From Bacillota bacterium (GTDB lineage: Bacteria; Bacillota; Bacilli; Lactobacillales; Streptococcaceae), in the NCBI GenBank assembly GCA_021781855.1, contig JAJXWC010000166.1, positions 1-5,141 on the forward strand: a stretch of DNA of 5,141 bases, read 5' to 3'. Numbering within the stretch: the stretch's first letter is position 1; each line of letters starts with the position of its first letter. The notes under the pieces were generated by a model. That model was not told the DNA's origin. It saw only the letters and a program-made list of their open reading frames with translations, and ran no database searches. Made by a program: the position numbers and the translations under genes. Shown here one piece after another: positions 1 through 4,129 of this stretch.

Positions 1-17
1 TAAAATAAGTAATCCAT
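1..17 (-). CDS. Start of a further gene in the small-membrane-protein operon (partial)
   Basis: An ATG at 17-15 begins a reading frame, MDYLF, that leaves the window after five codons. It sits two bases beyond the stop codon of the 34-aa ORF and is preceded by an AAAGG ribosome binding site (complement of 27-31) with nine bases of spacing. The tight spacing suggests it is the fourth gene of the minus-strand operon. Nothing can be said about its product from five residues, and chance is possible. Confidence 0.4.
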
Positions 18-19
18 TC

Positions 20-124
20 TCAAGAGCCTTTACCTCTGAAGCACAATTGCGTAATCGTGGCATAAATACTCCCAATAAGCGCTATGAGGACGAACATCAG
101 CACAATTCCCACGAATATCGTCAC
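20..124 (-). CDS. 34-aa single-span membrane peptide, GTG start, translationally coupled
   Basis: This short ORF encodes a 34-residue peptide with one hydrophobic span (about residues 3-22, IFVGIVLMFVLIALIGSIYA) and a basic C-terminal tail (FRGKGS). The start is GTG, and it follows immediately, in the same frame, after the TAA stop of the 80-aa gene, so translation is probably coupled. An AGAGG ribosome binding site lies ten bases upstream, inside the end of the preceding gene. Because stop and GTG are in one frame, a nonsense split of a longer gene is an alternative; however, the 80-aa protein already ends where its 72-aa paralogue ends, which favours two separate genes. I do not recognise the family. 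Role is unknown; membrane location is inferred from the hydrophobic segment. Confidence 0.55.
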   Translation of the reverse strand: MTIFVGIVLMFVLIALIGSIYATITQLCFRGKGS

Positions 125-367
125 TTATTTCCGACCTCTTACTTTTGAAAGGAGCCAAATAGCAAGTACTACAAGTGCAACGAAAATCCAGAAATGTGGA
201 TTGAACAATAACATCAGGCCAGCAAAGAGAATACGTAAAATGATAAGCCCAACGAAAATTGGCAAGATGACTTTAAGAAAAATTTCTAAAGTTAATCTGC
301 CGATAACGACAAGAATAATTGAGACGATGAAAGCAAGGACAAGAAGTCCGCTGAGTAATCCAAACAT
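125..367 (-). CDS. 80-aa small membrane protein, paralogue of the adjacent 72-aa protein
   Basis: An 80-residue, almost entirely hydrophobic protein with probable membrane spans near residues 3-23, 30-56 and 59-74, ending in a short basic tail (KVRGRK). The segment LLFNPHFW (53-60), followed by a hydrophobic stretch and WL.K..RG, is repeated nearly exactly in the 72-aa protein encoded just upstream, so the two arose by tandem duplication. The start is set by an AAAGGA ribosome binding site six bases before the ATG. The gap to the upstream gene is 12 bases, so both are on one transcript from the promoter near 660. No catalytic motif is visible. Small membrane proteins of this kind in lactococci are sometimes part of cell-envelope stress responses, but that is only a suggestion here; no regulator site was identified. 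Confidence 0.85.
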   Translation of the reverse strand: MFGLLSGLLVLAFIVSIILVVIGRLTLEIFLKVILPIFVGLIILRILFAGLMLLFNPHFWIFVALVVLAIWLLSKVRGRK

Positions 368-379
368 GAGTTTTCCTTT

Positions 380-598
380 CTAGTAATAACGGCGATGACC
401 ACCGCGACTAGCTTTAATAAGCCAAACGATAAAGGCGATGGCAAGCAAGAAGCCCCAGAAATGTGGGCTGAAAAGTAACAAGAAACTGCTGAAAATCAAA
501 TGCGCAAGAAAAAGTAAAATCAAAATTGGGAATACGAATTTGAAGAAGCCTTTGACAATGGCGAAAATGATGAAAAGTGCAAAAAGTAAAAATAACAT
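380..598 (-). CDS. 72-aa small membrane protein, first gene of operon
   Basis: A 72-residue hydrophobic protein with probable spans at about residues 2-14, 20-43 and 47-61 and a basic, tyrosine-ended tail (KASRGGHRRYY). The motif LLFSPHFW (41-48) and the following WL.K.SRG match the 80-aa protein downstream, identifying a tandem pair. The start is well supported by an AGGGAG ribosome binding site (complement of 605-610) six bases before the ATG. Transcription probably begins from an extended -10 promoter at 659-667, leaving a leader of about 55 bases. The function is not recognisable from sequence; a structural or stress-related membrane role is inference only. The antisense ORF over the same bases is rich in Lys/Asn/Ser and looks like a shadow. 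Confidence 0.85.
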   Translation of the reverse strand: MLFLLFALFIIFAIVKGFFKFVFPILILLFLAHLIFSSFLLLFSPHFWGFLLAIAFIVWLIKASRGGHRRYY

Positions 599-604
599 AA
601 GATG

Positions 605-610
605 CTCCCT
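605..610 (-). promoter_or_regulatory. Ribosome binding site of the 72-aa gene
   Basis: AGGGAG on the minus strand, six bases before the ATG at 598. It decides this start. Confidence 0.75.
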
Positions 611-658
611 AGTTGAATGTCAAGGTAATTTTTAGAAATACCTTTTATCTATATTTTC

Positions 659-667
659 ATTATAACA
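659..667 (-). promoter_or_regulatory. Extended -10 promoter for the small-membrane-protein operon
   Basis: The minus strand reads TGTTATAAT, a perfect TGnTATAAT extended -10 element. No good -35 hexamer lies 16-18 bases upstream; that position falls in the loop of the preceding terminator hairpin. Extended -10 promoters can work without a -35. The predicted transcript starts near 652 and leads into the 72-aa gene. Confidence 0.65.
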
Positions 668-671
668 AGAA

Positions 672-696
672 AAAAGACCAATTTTATCGGTCTTTT
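672..696 (-). terminator. Rho-independent terminator downstream of the nuclease unit
   Basis: On the minus strand AAAAGACCGA, loop TAAAA, TTGGTCTTTT forms a stem of up to ten pairs including one G-U, with a run of six T's at its 3' side (complement of 670-675). It would stop transcripts from the nuclease gene about 220 bases past its end. It lies only a few bases before the -10 box of the next operon. On the plus strand the stem has an A-C mismatch and is weaker. Confidence 0.65.
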
Positions 697-913
697 GGCT
701 GATTTTGTATTTGATAGCTTTGTCAAATTGTAAAAATTTTAATCTAGCAAATCGTGCCATCCACGCACTTCGTGCTGTTGTTTGTAATTAGCCACCACTT
801 CTCACAAGTGTCCATGCGCTCTGAGCGACTAGACTTCTCAGGCAGAATCATCTTGTAGAGGTCAGGGGCTTAACATTCGTGGGGGAAGAATCGCATACGA
901 TGAAGGAATCACT
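697..913. other. Gap between nuclease gene and terminator; possible gene remnant or structured RNA
   Basis: No convincing gene is visible here. The minus strand holds an open frame from 851 to 744 (35 codons from ATG, starting MILPEKSSRS and ending CVDGTIC) without a ribosome binding site. It uses more CGC, TGC, ACG and TGG codons than its neighbours. Upstream, the same frame is broken by TAA, which would suit a decayed gene. The same bases also contain short hairpins: TCTAG (743-747 with 829-833), CACTT/AAGTG around 795-809, and GCAC/GTGC around 764-774. These could instead belong to a folded RNA. I cannot name either. Confidence 0.3.
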
Positions 914-1705
914 TCAATAGGCTTTTTTGACGGTATTTGTTGCTGTGCCGGTGGCATAATTGATTGTAGCATTTGGTGCGTAATTATTCAGTATAACAAC
1001 AGTTGCACTGCCATTTCCTGACTTTTCGCGCCCGCCGCCCAGTTTAATCACCAATTTGTTCCCTTGCTGGTCAATGCCGACATAAGCTAGTCGAATTTGC
1101 TGTGGCACAAGTTCTGAACCTTTATAAAGTGGTGTGACTTGATAATCCAAATAATAATTAGGGTGATTGGCGAGCCAAGAATCAAGTCGATTTTCGTAGT
1201 AAAGCATGCTTGCGGTATTGCTATCATCCGTTCCTGTATAATTTCCGCCGTTGAACCAAGCTGTTTCAGGAACAAGATTGCGCGGTTCATTGTTTAGGCC
1301 TGAGAATTGGTAGCCGACTAAATGTCCGCGTGCCATGAGCCACATTTTTCCTGTTGAACCGTCAGGCTTTTTGTAATAAAAATCGTAATTGTGCCAGCCA
1401 ACAGGGTTATAGGTCAATGCTTCACGTTTAATCGTAGGTTCCTGAGAATTTTTTAGTTGAATGTGTGAATCCATCGCACGTCCTAACGAATCGGTTGGGG
1501 TTAGAATCATTTGCCGCTGGTTTTTGAAAGTTAAAGGTTTTTGTTCAACAGTACTTGTTAGAGCCGTTGTCGAAACTTGTGAATTGACAGGTGTTGCAGA
1601 TGTACCTAGGTGAATTCTTCCCGTGCCAAAGTAGCCGATACCTGCTGCAATGAGCAGGATGAGGAGACTTATACCAATATTTTGCTGCTTTTTATTCTTT
1701 CTCAT
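914..1705 (-). CDS. EndA-type membrane-anchored DNA/RNA non-specific endonuclease
   Basis: A 263-residue nuclease of the beta-beta-alpha metal family (DNA/RNA non-specific endonuclease). A basic N-terminus and a hydrophobic span (about residues 10-26) form a signal anchor, followed by a Ser/Thr-rich linker (about 33-55), so the catalytic domain should lie outside the cell. The active-site block RGHLVGYQ (126-133) supplies the general-base His128. Aligned from memory with pneumococcal EndA, Asn143, Asn152 and Glu171 match Asn182, Asn191 and Glu205, while Glu147 stands where EndA has Gln186. The residue before RGH is Ala125 rather than the Asp of the DRGH motif. EndA-type enzymes degrade DNA and RNA with Mg2+; in pneumococcus EndA acts in DNA uptake, but no competence gene is nearby, so scavenging is equally likely. 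There is no ribosome binding site, and the predicted transcript starts at or beside the ATG, suggesting a leaderless message. It is divergent from the CoA-binding gene. Confidence 0.9.
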   Translation of the reverse strand: MRKNKKQQNIGISLLILLIAAGIGYFGTGRIHLGTSATPVNSQVSTTALTSTVEQKPLTFKNQRQMILTPTDSLGRAMDSHIQLKNSQEPTIKREALTYNPVGWHNYDFYYKKPDGSTGKMWLMARGHLVGYQFSGLNNEPRNLVPETAWFNGGNYTGTDDSNTASMLYYENRLDSWLANHPNYYLDYQVTPLYKGSELVPQQIRLAYVGIDQQGNKLVIKLGGGREKSGNGSATVVILNNYAPNATINYATGTATNTVKKAY

Positions 1706-1706
1706 T

Positions 1707-1738
1707 TCTTAATTATATCAAAAGTTGTATAATTAAGA
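1707..1738. promoter_or_regulatory. Overlapping divergent promoters within an 11-bp inverted repeat
   Basis: TCTTAATTATA (1707-1717) and TATAATTAAGA (1728-1738) are perfect inverted repeats separated by ten bases. Each arm carries a TATAAT: 1712-1717 reading minus, toward the nuclease gene, and 1728-1733 reading plus, toward the CoA-binding gene. Neither has a good -35. For the nuclease the start of transcription would fall at about 1705, its own ATG; for the CoA-binding gene at about 1740, which favours the 1761 start. The symmetry could also be a regulator's operator. Confidence 0.55.
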
Positions 1739-1748
1739 GAGAAGAATG

Positions 1749-1755
1749 AGAGGAG
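1749..1755 (+). promoter_or_regulatory. Ribosome binding site deciding the CoA-binding protein start
   Basis: AGAGGAG lies five bases before the ATG at 1761 and only two before the ATG at 1758. It would lie inside the gene if the earlier ATG at 1746 were used. It therefore supports initiation at 1761. Confidence 0.7.
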
Positions 1756-1760
1756 AAATG

Positions 1761-2204
1761 ATGACTTACGAATTTCAAAATCCTAGCCAGGAAACTATTT
1801 TTGGCTATCTAAAAAAAGCGAAGACGATTGCCGTTGTCGGAATCTCTGCAAAAACAGACCGCTCAAGCCATTTGATTGCGGCGGCTTTGCAGAAAAATGG
1901 TTACAAAATTATTCCCGTAAATCCGCTGCTTGCAGGCACAGAATTGCTTGGGGAACAGGTTTATGGAAGTCTTTTAGATATTCCGTTTCATGTTGATATT
2001 GTTGATATTTTCCGGCGCAGTGAATTTTTAGCAGATGTAGCGCGTGACTTTATTCAAACAGATGCGGACATTTTCTGGGCACAGCAAGGCTTGCAATCGG
2101 AGGAAGCGGAGCAAATTTTGCGAGCTGCGGGCCGAAATGATATTGTGCAGAATCGTTGTATCAAAATCGAATATGCTTATAGTGGACTTGGCCGAGAAAA
2201 TTGA
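1761..2204 (+). CDS. YccU-family CoA-binding protein
   Basis: A 147-residue, soluble, single-domain protein of the CoA-binding (YccU-like) family with a Rossmann fold. The nucleotide-binding strand and loop read IAVVGISAKTDRSSH (about residues 23-37), followed by the second strand KIIPVNP (about 49-55). The C-terminal NRCIKIEY is characteristic of the family and its length is normal for a stand-alone member. These proteins resemble the CoA-binding domain of succinyl-CoA synthetase but lack the ligase parts; their cellular role is not established, so binding CoA or a derivative is the most that can be inferred. I chose ATG 1761 because a strong AGAGGAG lies at 1749-1755; an in-frame ATG at 1746 would add five residues but has a poor binding site and almost no leader. 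The gene is alone, divergent from the nuclease. A consensus promoter starts at its last codons. Confidence 0.9.
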   Translation: MTYEFQNPSQETIFGYLKKAKTIAVVGISAKTDRSSHLIAAALQKNGYKIIPVNPLLAGTELLGEQVYGSLLDIPFHVDIVDIFRRSEFLADVARDFIQTDADIFWAQQGLQSEEAEQILRAAGRNDIVQNRCIKIEYAYSGLGREN

Positions 2205-2229
2205 CAAAATACATTTTTAGGACTAAAAT
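2201..2229 (+). promoter_or_regulatory. Consensus sigma-A promoter overlapping the end of the CoA-binding gene
   Basis: TTGACA (2201-2206), a 17-base spacer and TAAAAT (2224-2229) give a near-perfect housekeeping promoter. Its -35 overlaps the TGA stop of the CoA-binding gene. The transcript would begin near 2236 and meet no ordinary gene, only a micro-ORF and hairpins, before a terminator at 2340-2363. Confidence 0.7.
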
Positions 2230-2246
2230 AGAATTAAAGAAGCTAA

Positions 2247-2270
2247 AAACTCCCGCAAATACGGGAGTTT
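2247..2270 (+). terminator. Hairpin A: terminator of the CoA-binding gene or leader hairpin
   Basis: AAACTCCCG (2247-2255), loop CAAATA, CGGGAGTTT (2262-2270) form a perfect nine-pair stem, followed by CGGTATTTTT. The T-run is offset by five bases, so termination may be partial. It lies only about 11 bases after the predicted start from the 2201 promoter, so for that transcript it would be a 5' hairpin. Confidence 0.6.
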
Positions 2271-2287
2271 CGGTATTTTTAAGGAGT

Positions 2288-2344
2288 ATGAAAACGATGT
2301 ATTTTCAATCGTTACATCATAAAAATTCGCCTAATCTACAATAA
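2288..2344 (+). CDS. Micro-ORF of 15 or 18 codons in a promoter-terminator cassette
   Basis: AAGGAG at 2281-2286 precedes two in-frame ATGs. The ATG at 2297 has ten bases of spacing and gives 15 residues (MYFQSLHHKNSPNLQ); the ATG at 2288 has only one base and gives 18 residues. The TAA stop (2342-2344) lies inside the 5' arm of the following terminator stem, so a ribosome finishing the ORF would cover that stem, as in attenuators. The ORF also contains two mutually exclusive hairpins, AACGAT/ATCGTT and GATGTA/TACATC. No residue is repeated enough to suggest an amino-acid sensor. It may be a leader peptide, a small peptide gene or a chance ORF in a small RNA. Confidence 0.35.
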   Translation: MKTMYFQSLHHKNSPNLQ

Positions 2345-2363
2345 TCTTACAGGATTATTTTTT
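2340..2363 (+). terminator. Rho-independent terminator after the micro-ORF
   Basis: AATAATC (2340-2346), loop TTACAG, GATTATT (2353-2359), then further T's to 2363. It is a seven-pair, AT-rich stem with an uninterrupted run of six T's (2358-2363). It closes the unit opened by the 2201 promoter at about 125 bases. Confidence 0.6.
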
Positions 2364-2381
2364 AGAATGAAGCAGAGACTT

Positions 2382-2409
2382 TTTAGTGGGAGTTTCAACT
2401 CCCACTAAA
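2382..2409 (+). terminator. Hairpin B: perfect 12-pair stem
   Basis: TTTAGTGGGAGT (2382-2393), loop TTCA, ACTCCCACTAAA (2398-2409). The stem is perfect and is followed by only TTT, so it is a weaker terminator than its stem suggests. GGGAGTTTC and AACTCCC are shared with hairpin A, so the two can also pair with each other. Confidence 0.5.
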
Positions 2410-2438
2410 TTTAGGACTCGACCTCTAGGTGAAAAAAG

Positions 2439-2479
2439 TAAGCGACCTGTAAGCGGCTAAAGCCGCTACAGTCTGCTTA
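2439..2479 (+). other. Imperfect stem-loop inside module copy 1
   Basis: TAAGC pairs with GCTTA at the base; CTGT pairs with ACAG; and AGCGGC pairs with GCCGCT around a TAAA loop, with one bulged A and a small internal loop. There is no T-run, so this looks like a structural RNA hairpin rather than a terminator. Confidence 0.45.
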
Positions 2480-2575
2480 ATATCTTTGATATGAGGTTAC
2501 CCTGTCCAACTCGCTATCCATTCGCTCTATTACATCCACTGCTGAGATAAAGTTCTTTCTCTTTTCAATGCATGA

Positions 2576-2603
2576 TTGACTATTTTCTGATTACTTTTAT
2601 AAT
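2576..2603 (+). promoter_or_regulatory. Promoter of the MFS transporter gene
   Basis: TTGACT (2576-2581), a 16-base spacer and TATAAT (2598-2603). The transcript should begin near 2610, giving the transporter an unusually long leader of about 140 bases. Confidence 0.7.
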
Positions 2604-2607
2604 AGAG

Positions 2608-2626
2608 TCTTGCTTTGCAAGATTTT
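2608..2626 (+). other. 5' hairpin with T-run at the start of the MFS leader
   Basis: TCTTGC (2608-2613), loop TTT, GCAAGA (2617-2622), then TTTT. It falls at the very start of the predicted MFS transcript. It could stabilise the 5' end, or act as a terminator for transcripts arriving from upstream. Confidence 0.4.
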
Positions 2627-2680
2627 AGAAGTTTGTCATGAGAGAAAGGAGCTGAGCTGGACTTGGAGTTTAGATAGAAA

Positions 2681-2731
2681 GGCTGTGCGAGTACTTGAAA
2701 GGCAATTCTTCTGCCAAGTGCTTGTTGAGCC
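2681..2731 (+). promoter_or_regulatory. Long stem-loop in the MFS leader
   Basis: GGCT pairs with AGCC (2681-2684 and 2728-2731), AGTACTT with AAGTGCT (2690-2696 and 2716-2722, one G-T), and GGCA with TGCC (2701-2704 and 2712-2715). It ends about six bases before the AAGAGAG ribosome binding site (2738-2744). Post-transcriptional control of the transporter is possible but not shown. Confidence 0.4.
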
Positions 2732-2751
2732 GTAGAAAAGAGAGAATTTTT

Positions 2752-3945
2752 ATGCAAAAAGAAAAAATATGGACCAGCACTTTTACGCTGACCATGATAA
2801 CCAGTCTTTTATTTTATTTTGTTTTTTATGCGCTGACCGTAGTTGTTGGTTCTTATGCAATGACGCAGTATCATGCTGCAGCAAGTATTGCAGGACTTTT
2901 GTCCGGTATTTTCGTTGTGGGCGGTTTTATCGGACGGCTCTATGCGGGGAATAATGTTATTCGCTTCGGCATCAAGCGAATGCTTTATGCTGGCGCAATT
3001 TTTTACCTTTTAACAACCTTGCTTTATTTTGTGATGCCGAATTTAACTTTGCTGATTATTTTGCGCTTTTTTCATGGTATCGGCTTCGGGATTGGAGCAA
3101 CGGCTGCCTCTACCTTGGCTGGAATGATTGTGCCGAAATCACGGCGTGGCGAAGGCATCGGATATTTCGCTTTATCTATTACGATTGCTTCAGCTTTTGG
3201 CCCGTTTATTTCAATGTCCGTTTATAACAGTGTAGGTTATCAGTTGTTGATTGTGATTGCAAGTGTTGCGGCGGTTTTGGCGCTTGTTCTGAGTATTTTC
3301 ATCAAAGTCCCGGAAGCTCTTGCTAAAGCACGTAAAATGGAAAAAAAGCCGTTTAGTATTTGGAACTTTTTTGAGAAATCTGCCTTGCCTATTTCACTTA
3401 TTGGTTTTTTAGTGGGAATCGGCTATGCAAGTATTTTGAGTTTTTTGGATAGCTTTTCGGCAAGTATTGGTTTACTTACGGCAGGTAGTCTTTTTTATGT
3501 GATTTATGCAATTTTCATTGTTGGTTCTCGGCCGCTGTCAGGACGTTTATTTGATGCAAAAGGTGACAATTTTGTTATGTATCCAACGTTTATCTTTTTT
3601 GCATTTGGATTAGCTTTGACAGGTTTGTCAAATTCAACTTTGCTTCTTTTGATAGCTGCTGCGTTCGTCGGATTAGGCTATGGTTCATTTTTACCGTTTG
3701 GGCAGGCTATTGCTATTCGTAATGCTGAGCCTGAGCGAATTGGAATTGCGACCTCAACAATTTATGGGATTTTTGATATGGGTGTTGGTGTTGGTCCCTT
3801 CTTGCTTGGAACGATTATTCCGATGACAGGTTATCGAAAACTTTATTATCTTAGTGCTGTTTTTTTGCTTGTGGTTGCTGTGATTTATTATTTTGTCCAC
3901 GGACGTAAAGCACTGAAACCTATTGATGAATATGAGGTGAAATAA
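2752..3945 (+). CDS. MFS transporter, 12 TM, probable efflux permease
   Basis: A 397-residue major facilitator superfamily permease, within the usual 390-420 range, with twelve predicted spans and a basic central loop (about residues 185-206). The loop between TM2 and TM3 carries a degenerate motif A (GRLYAGNNVIRFGIKRM, 61-77), with a weaker counterpart in the second half (GSRPLSGRLFDAKGD, 258-272). TM4 holds R105 in RFFHGIGFGIG, the motif-B arginine linked to proton coupling, and TM5 has GPF at 150-152, a partial motif C of drug/H+ antiporters. This favours proton-driven export; the substrate cannot be told. I chose ATG 2752, preceded by AAGAGAG at seven bases; an in-frame TTG at 2695 would add 19 polar residues, lies inside the leader hairpin and is unlikely. 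It is transcribed alone from the 2576 promoter and is convergent with the DUF975 gene. Confidence 0.9.
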   Translation: MQKEKIWTSTFTLTMITSLLFYFVFYALTVVVGSYAMTQYHAAASIAGLLSGIFVVGGFIGRLYAGNNVIRFGIKRMLYAGAIFYLLTTLLYFVMPNLTLLIILRFFHGIGFGIGATAASTLAGMIVPKSRRGEGIGYFALSITIASAFGPFISMSVYNSVGYQLLIVIASVAAVLALVLSIFIKVPEALAKARKMEKKPFSIWNFFEKSALPISLIGFLVGIGYASILSFLDSFSASIGLLTAGSLFYVIYAIFIVGSRPLSGRLFDAKGDNFVMYPTFIFFAFGLALTGLSNSTLLLLIAAAFVGLGYGSFLPFGQAIAIRNAEPERIGIATSTIYGIFDMGVGVGPFLLGTIIPMTGYRKLYYLSAVFLLVVAVIYYFVHGRKALKPIDEYEVK

Positions 3946-3951
3946 AAAGCG

Positions 3952-4002
3952 ACTTATTTAGCTCACGCTGAATTTAGGGGACAAATTTAGAGCTTGATAA
4001 GT
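3952..4002. other. Stem-loop just after the MFS stop codon
   Basis: ACTTAT (3952-3957) pairs with ATAAGT (3997-4002), and AGCTC (3960-3964) with GAGCT (3990-3994), separated by a small TT/TG internal loop. Inside, AATTT can pair with AAATT. On the minus strand the hairpin is followed by CGCTTTTTATTT, so it may be a second stop for DUF975 transcripts. Confidence 0.35.
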
Positions 4003-4019
4003 TAAAAAAATTAGTATAT

Positions 4020-4033
4020 ACTGCTGAGATAAA
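4020..4033 (+). repeat. Module copy 2: isolated ACTGCTGAGATAAA
   Basis: An exact 14-base copy of the 3' box found at 2538-2551 and 5087-5100. No AATGRAGCAGAGACT box precedes it, although AATTTAGG (3971-3978) recalls part of copy 1. Its last two bases form the start of the following terminator stem. Confidence 0.6.
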
Positions 4034-4065
4034 AAAATTTACTGACTTCCGCCAGTAAATTTTTT
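4032..4065. terminator. Bidirectional terminator between MFS and DUF975 genes
   Basis: AAAAAATTTACTG (4032-4044), loop ACTTCCGC, CAGTAAATTTTTT (4053-4065) form a perfect 13-pair stem with T-runs on both strands. It suits the end of both convergent genes. Confidence 0.85.
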
Positions 4066-4076
4066 ATTAGAATTGT

Positions 4077-4121
4077 TCCTCCAAATGCTTTGTTAGCTGT
4101 AAAAACAGGGAATTTGGAGGA
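4077..4121. repeat. 10-bp inverted repeat carrying GGAGGA/TCCTCC
   Basis: TCCTCCAAAT (4077-4086) and ATTTGGAGGA (4112-4121) are perfect inverted repeats around a 25-base loop that contains a small CTGT/ACAG hairpin. It lies directly after the DUF975 stop codon, so it may protect the 3' end of that message. There is no T-run. Confidence 0.5.
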
Positions 4122-4129
4122 GTTAATTG

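Larger units (their letters stand above)
2366..2551 (+). repeat. Module copy 1: 5' box, hairpins and ACTGCTGAGATAAA 3' box
   Basis: The region opens with AATGAAGCAGAGACT (2366-2380) and closes with CACTGCTGAGATAAA (2537-2551). Both boxes recur in the same order before tgt (5000-5014 and 5086-5100), and the 3' box recurs alone at 4020-4033. AGCAG in the 5' box can pair with CTGCT in the 3' box, closing the element. Between them lie two strong hairpins. After removing the first hairpin, the flank AAATTTAGGACTCG resembles AAATTCGAAGCTCG of the tgt copy. It ends 24 bases before the MFS promoter. Family unknown. Confidence 0.5.

Noticed and set aside
84..383. 99-codon plus-strand ORF opposite the small membrane proteins
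   Set aside because: A Thr/Ile/Lys/Arg-rich antisense shadow of the 80-aa gene, with no binding site; the minus-strand frames have clear starts and paralogy.
615..623. TTGACA on the minus strand as a -35 for the 72-aa gene
   Set aside because: It lies about 20 bases before the start codon, with only the ribosome binding site downstream and no -10; the extended -10 at 659-667 fits better.
2288..2301. CcpA cre-like sequence ATGAAAACGATGTA
   Set aside because: It matches the TGAAAACGNT half but not the closing bases, and its place between hairpins is not typical; AT-rich DNA gives such partial matches by chance.
2538..2551. TPP riboswitch, suggested by GCTGAGAT
   Set aside because: The second conserved TPP segment (CCTGATCTGG with its following bases) is absent near all three copies, and neither gene context is thiamine-related.
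2366..2551. T-box leader, suggested by AGCAGAGACT plus several stems
   Set aside because: No TGGN antiterminator bulge (GGTGGNACCGCG type) follows, and no aminoacyl-tRNA synthetase or amino-acid gene lies downstream.
2695..2751. TTG start adding 19 residues to the MFS protein
   Set aside because: The extension is polar, lies inside the leader stem-loop and lacks a binding site; ATG 2752 gives a normal MFS N-terminus.
2530..2757. 75-codon minus-strand ORF across the MFS leader
   Set aside because: It begins inside the MFS gene on the opposite strand, has no ribosome binding site, and mirrors the promoter and hairpins of the MFS leader.
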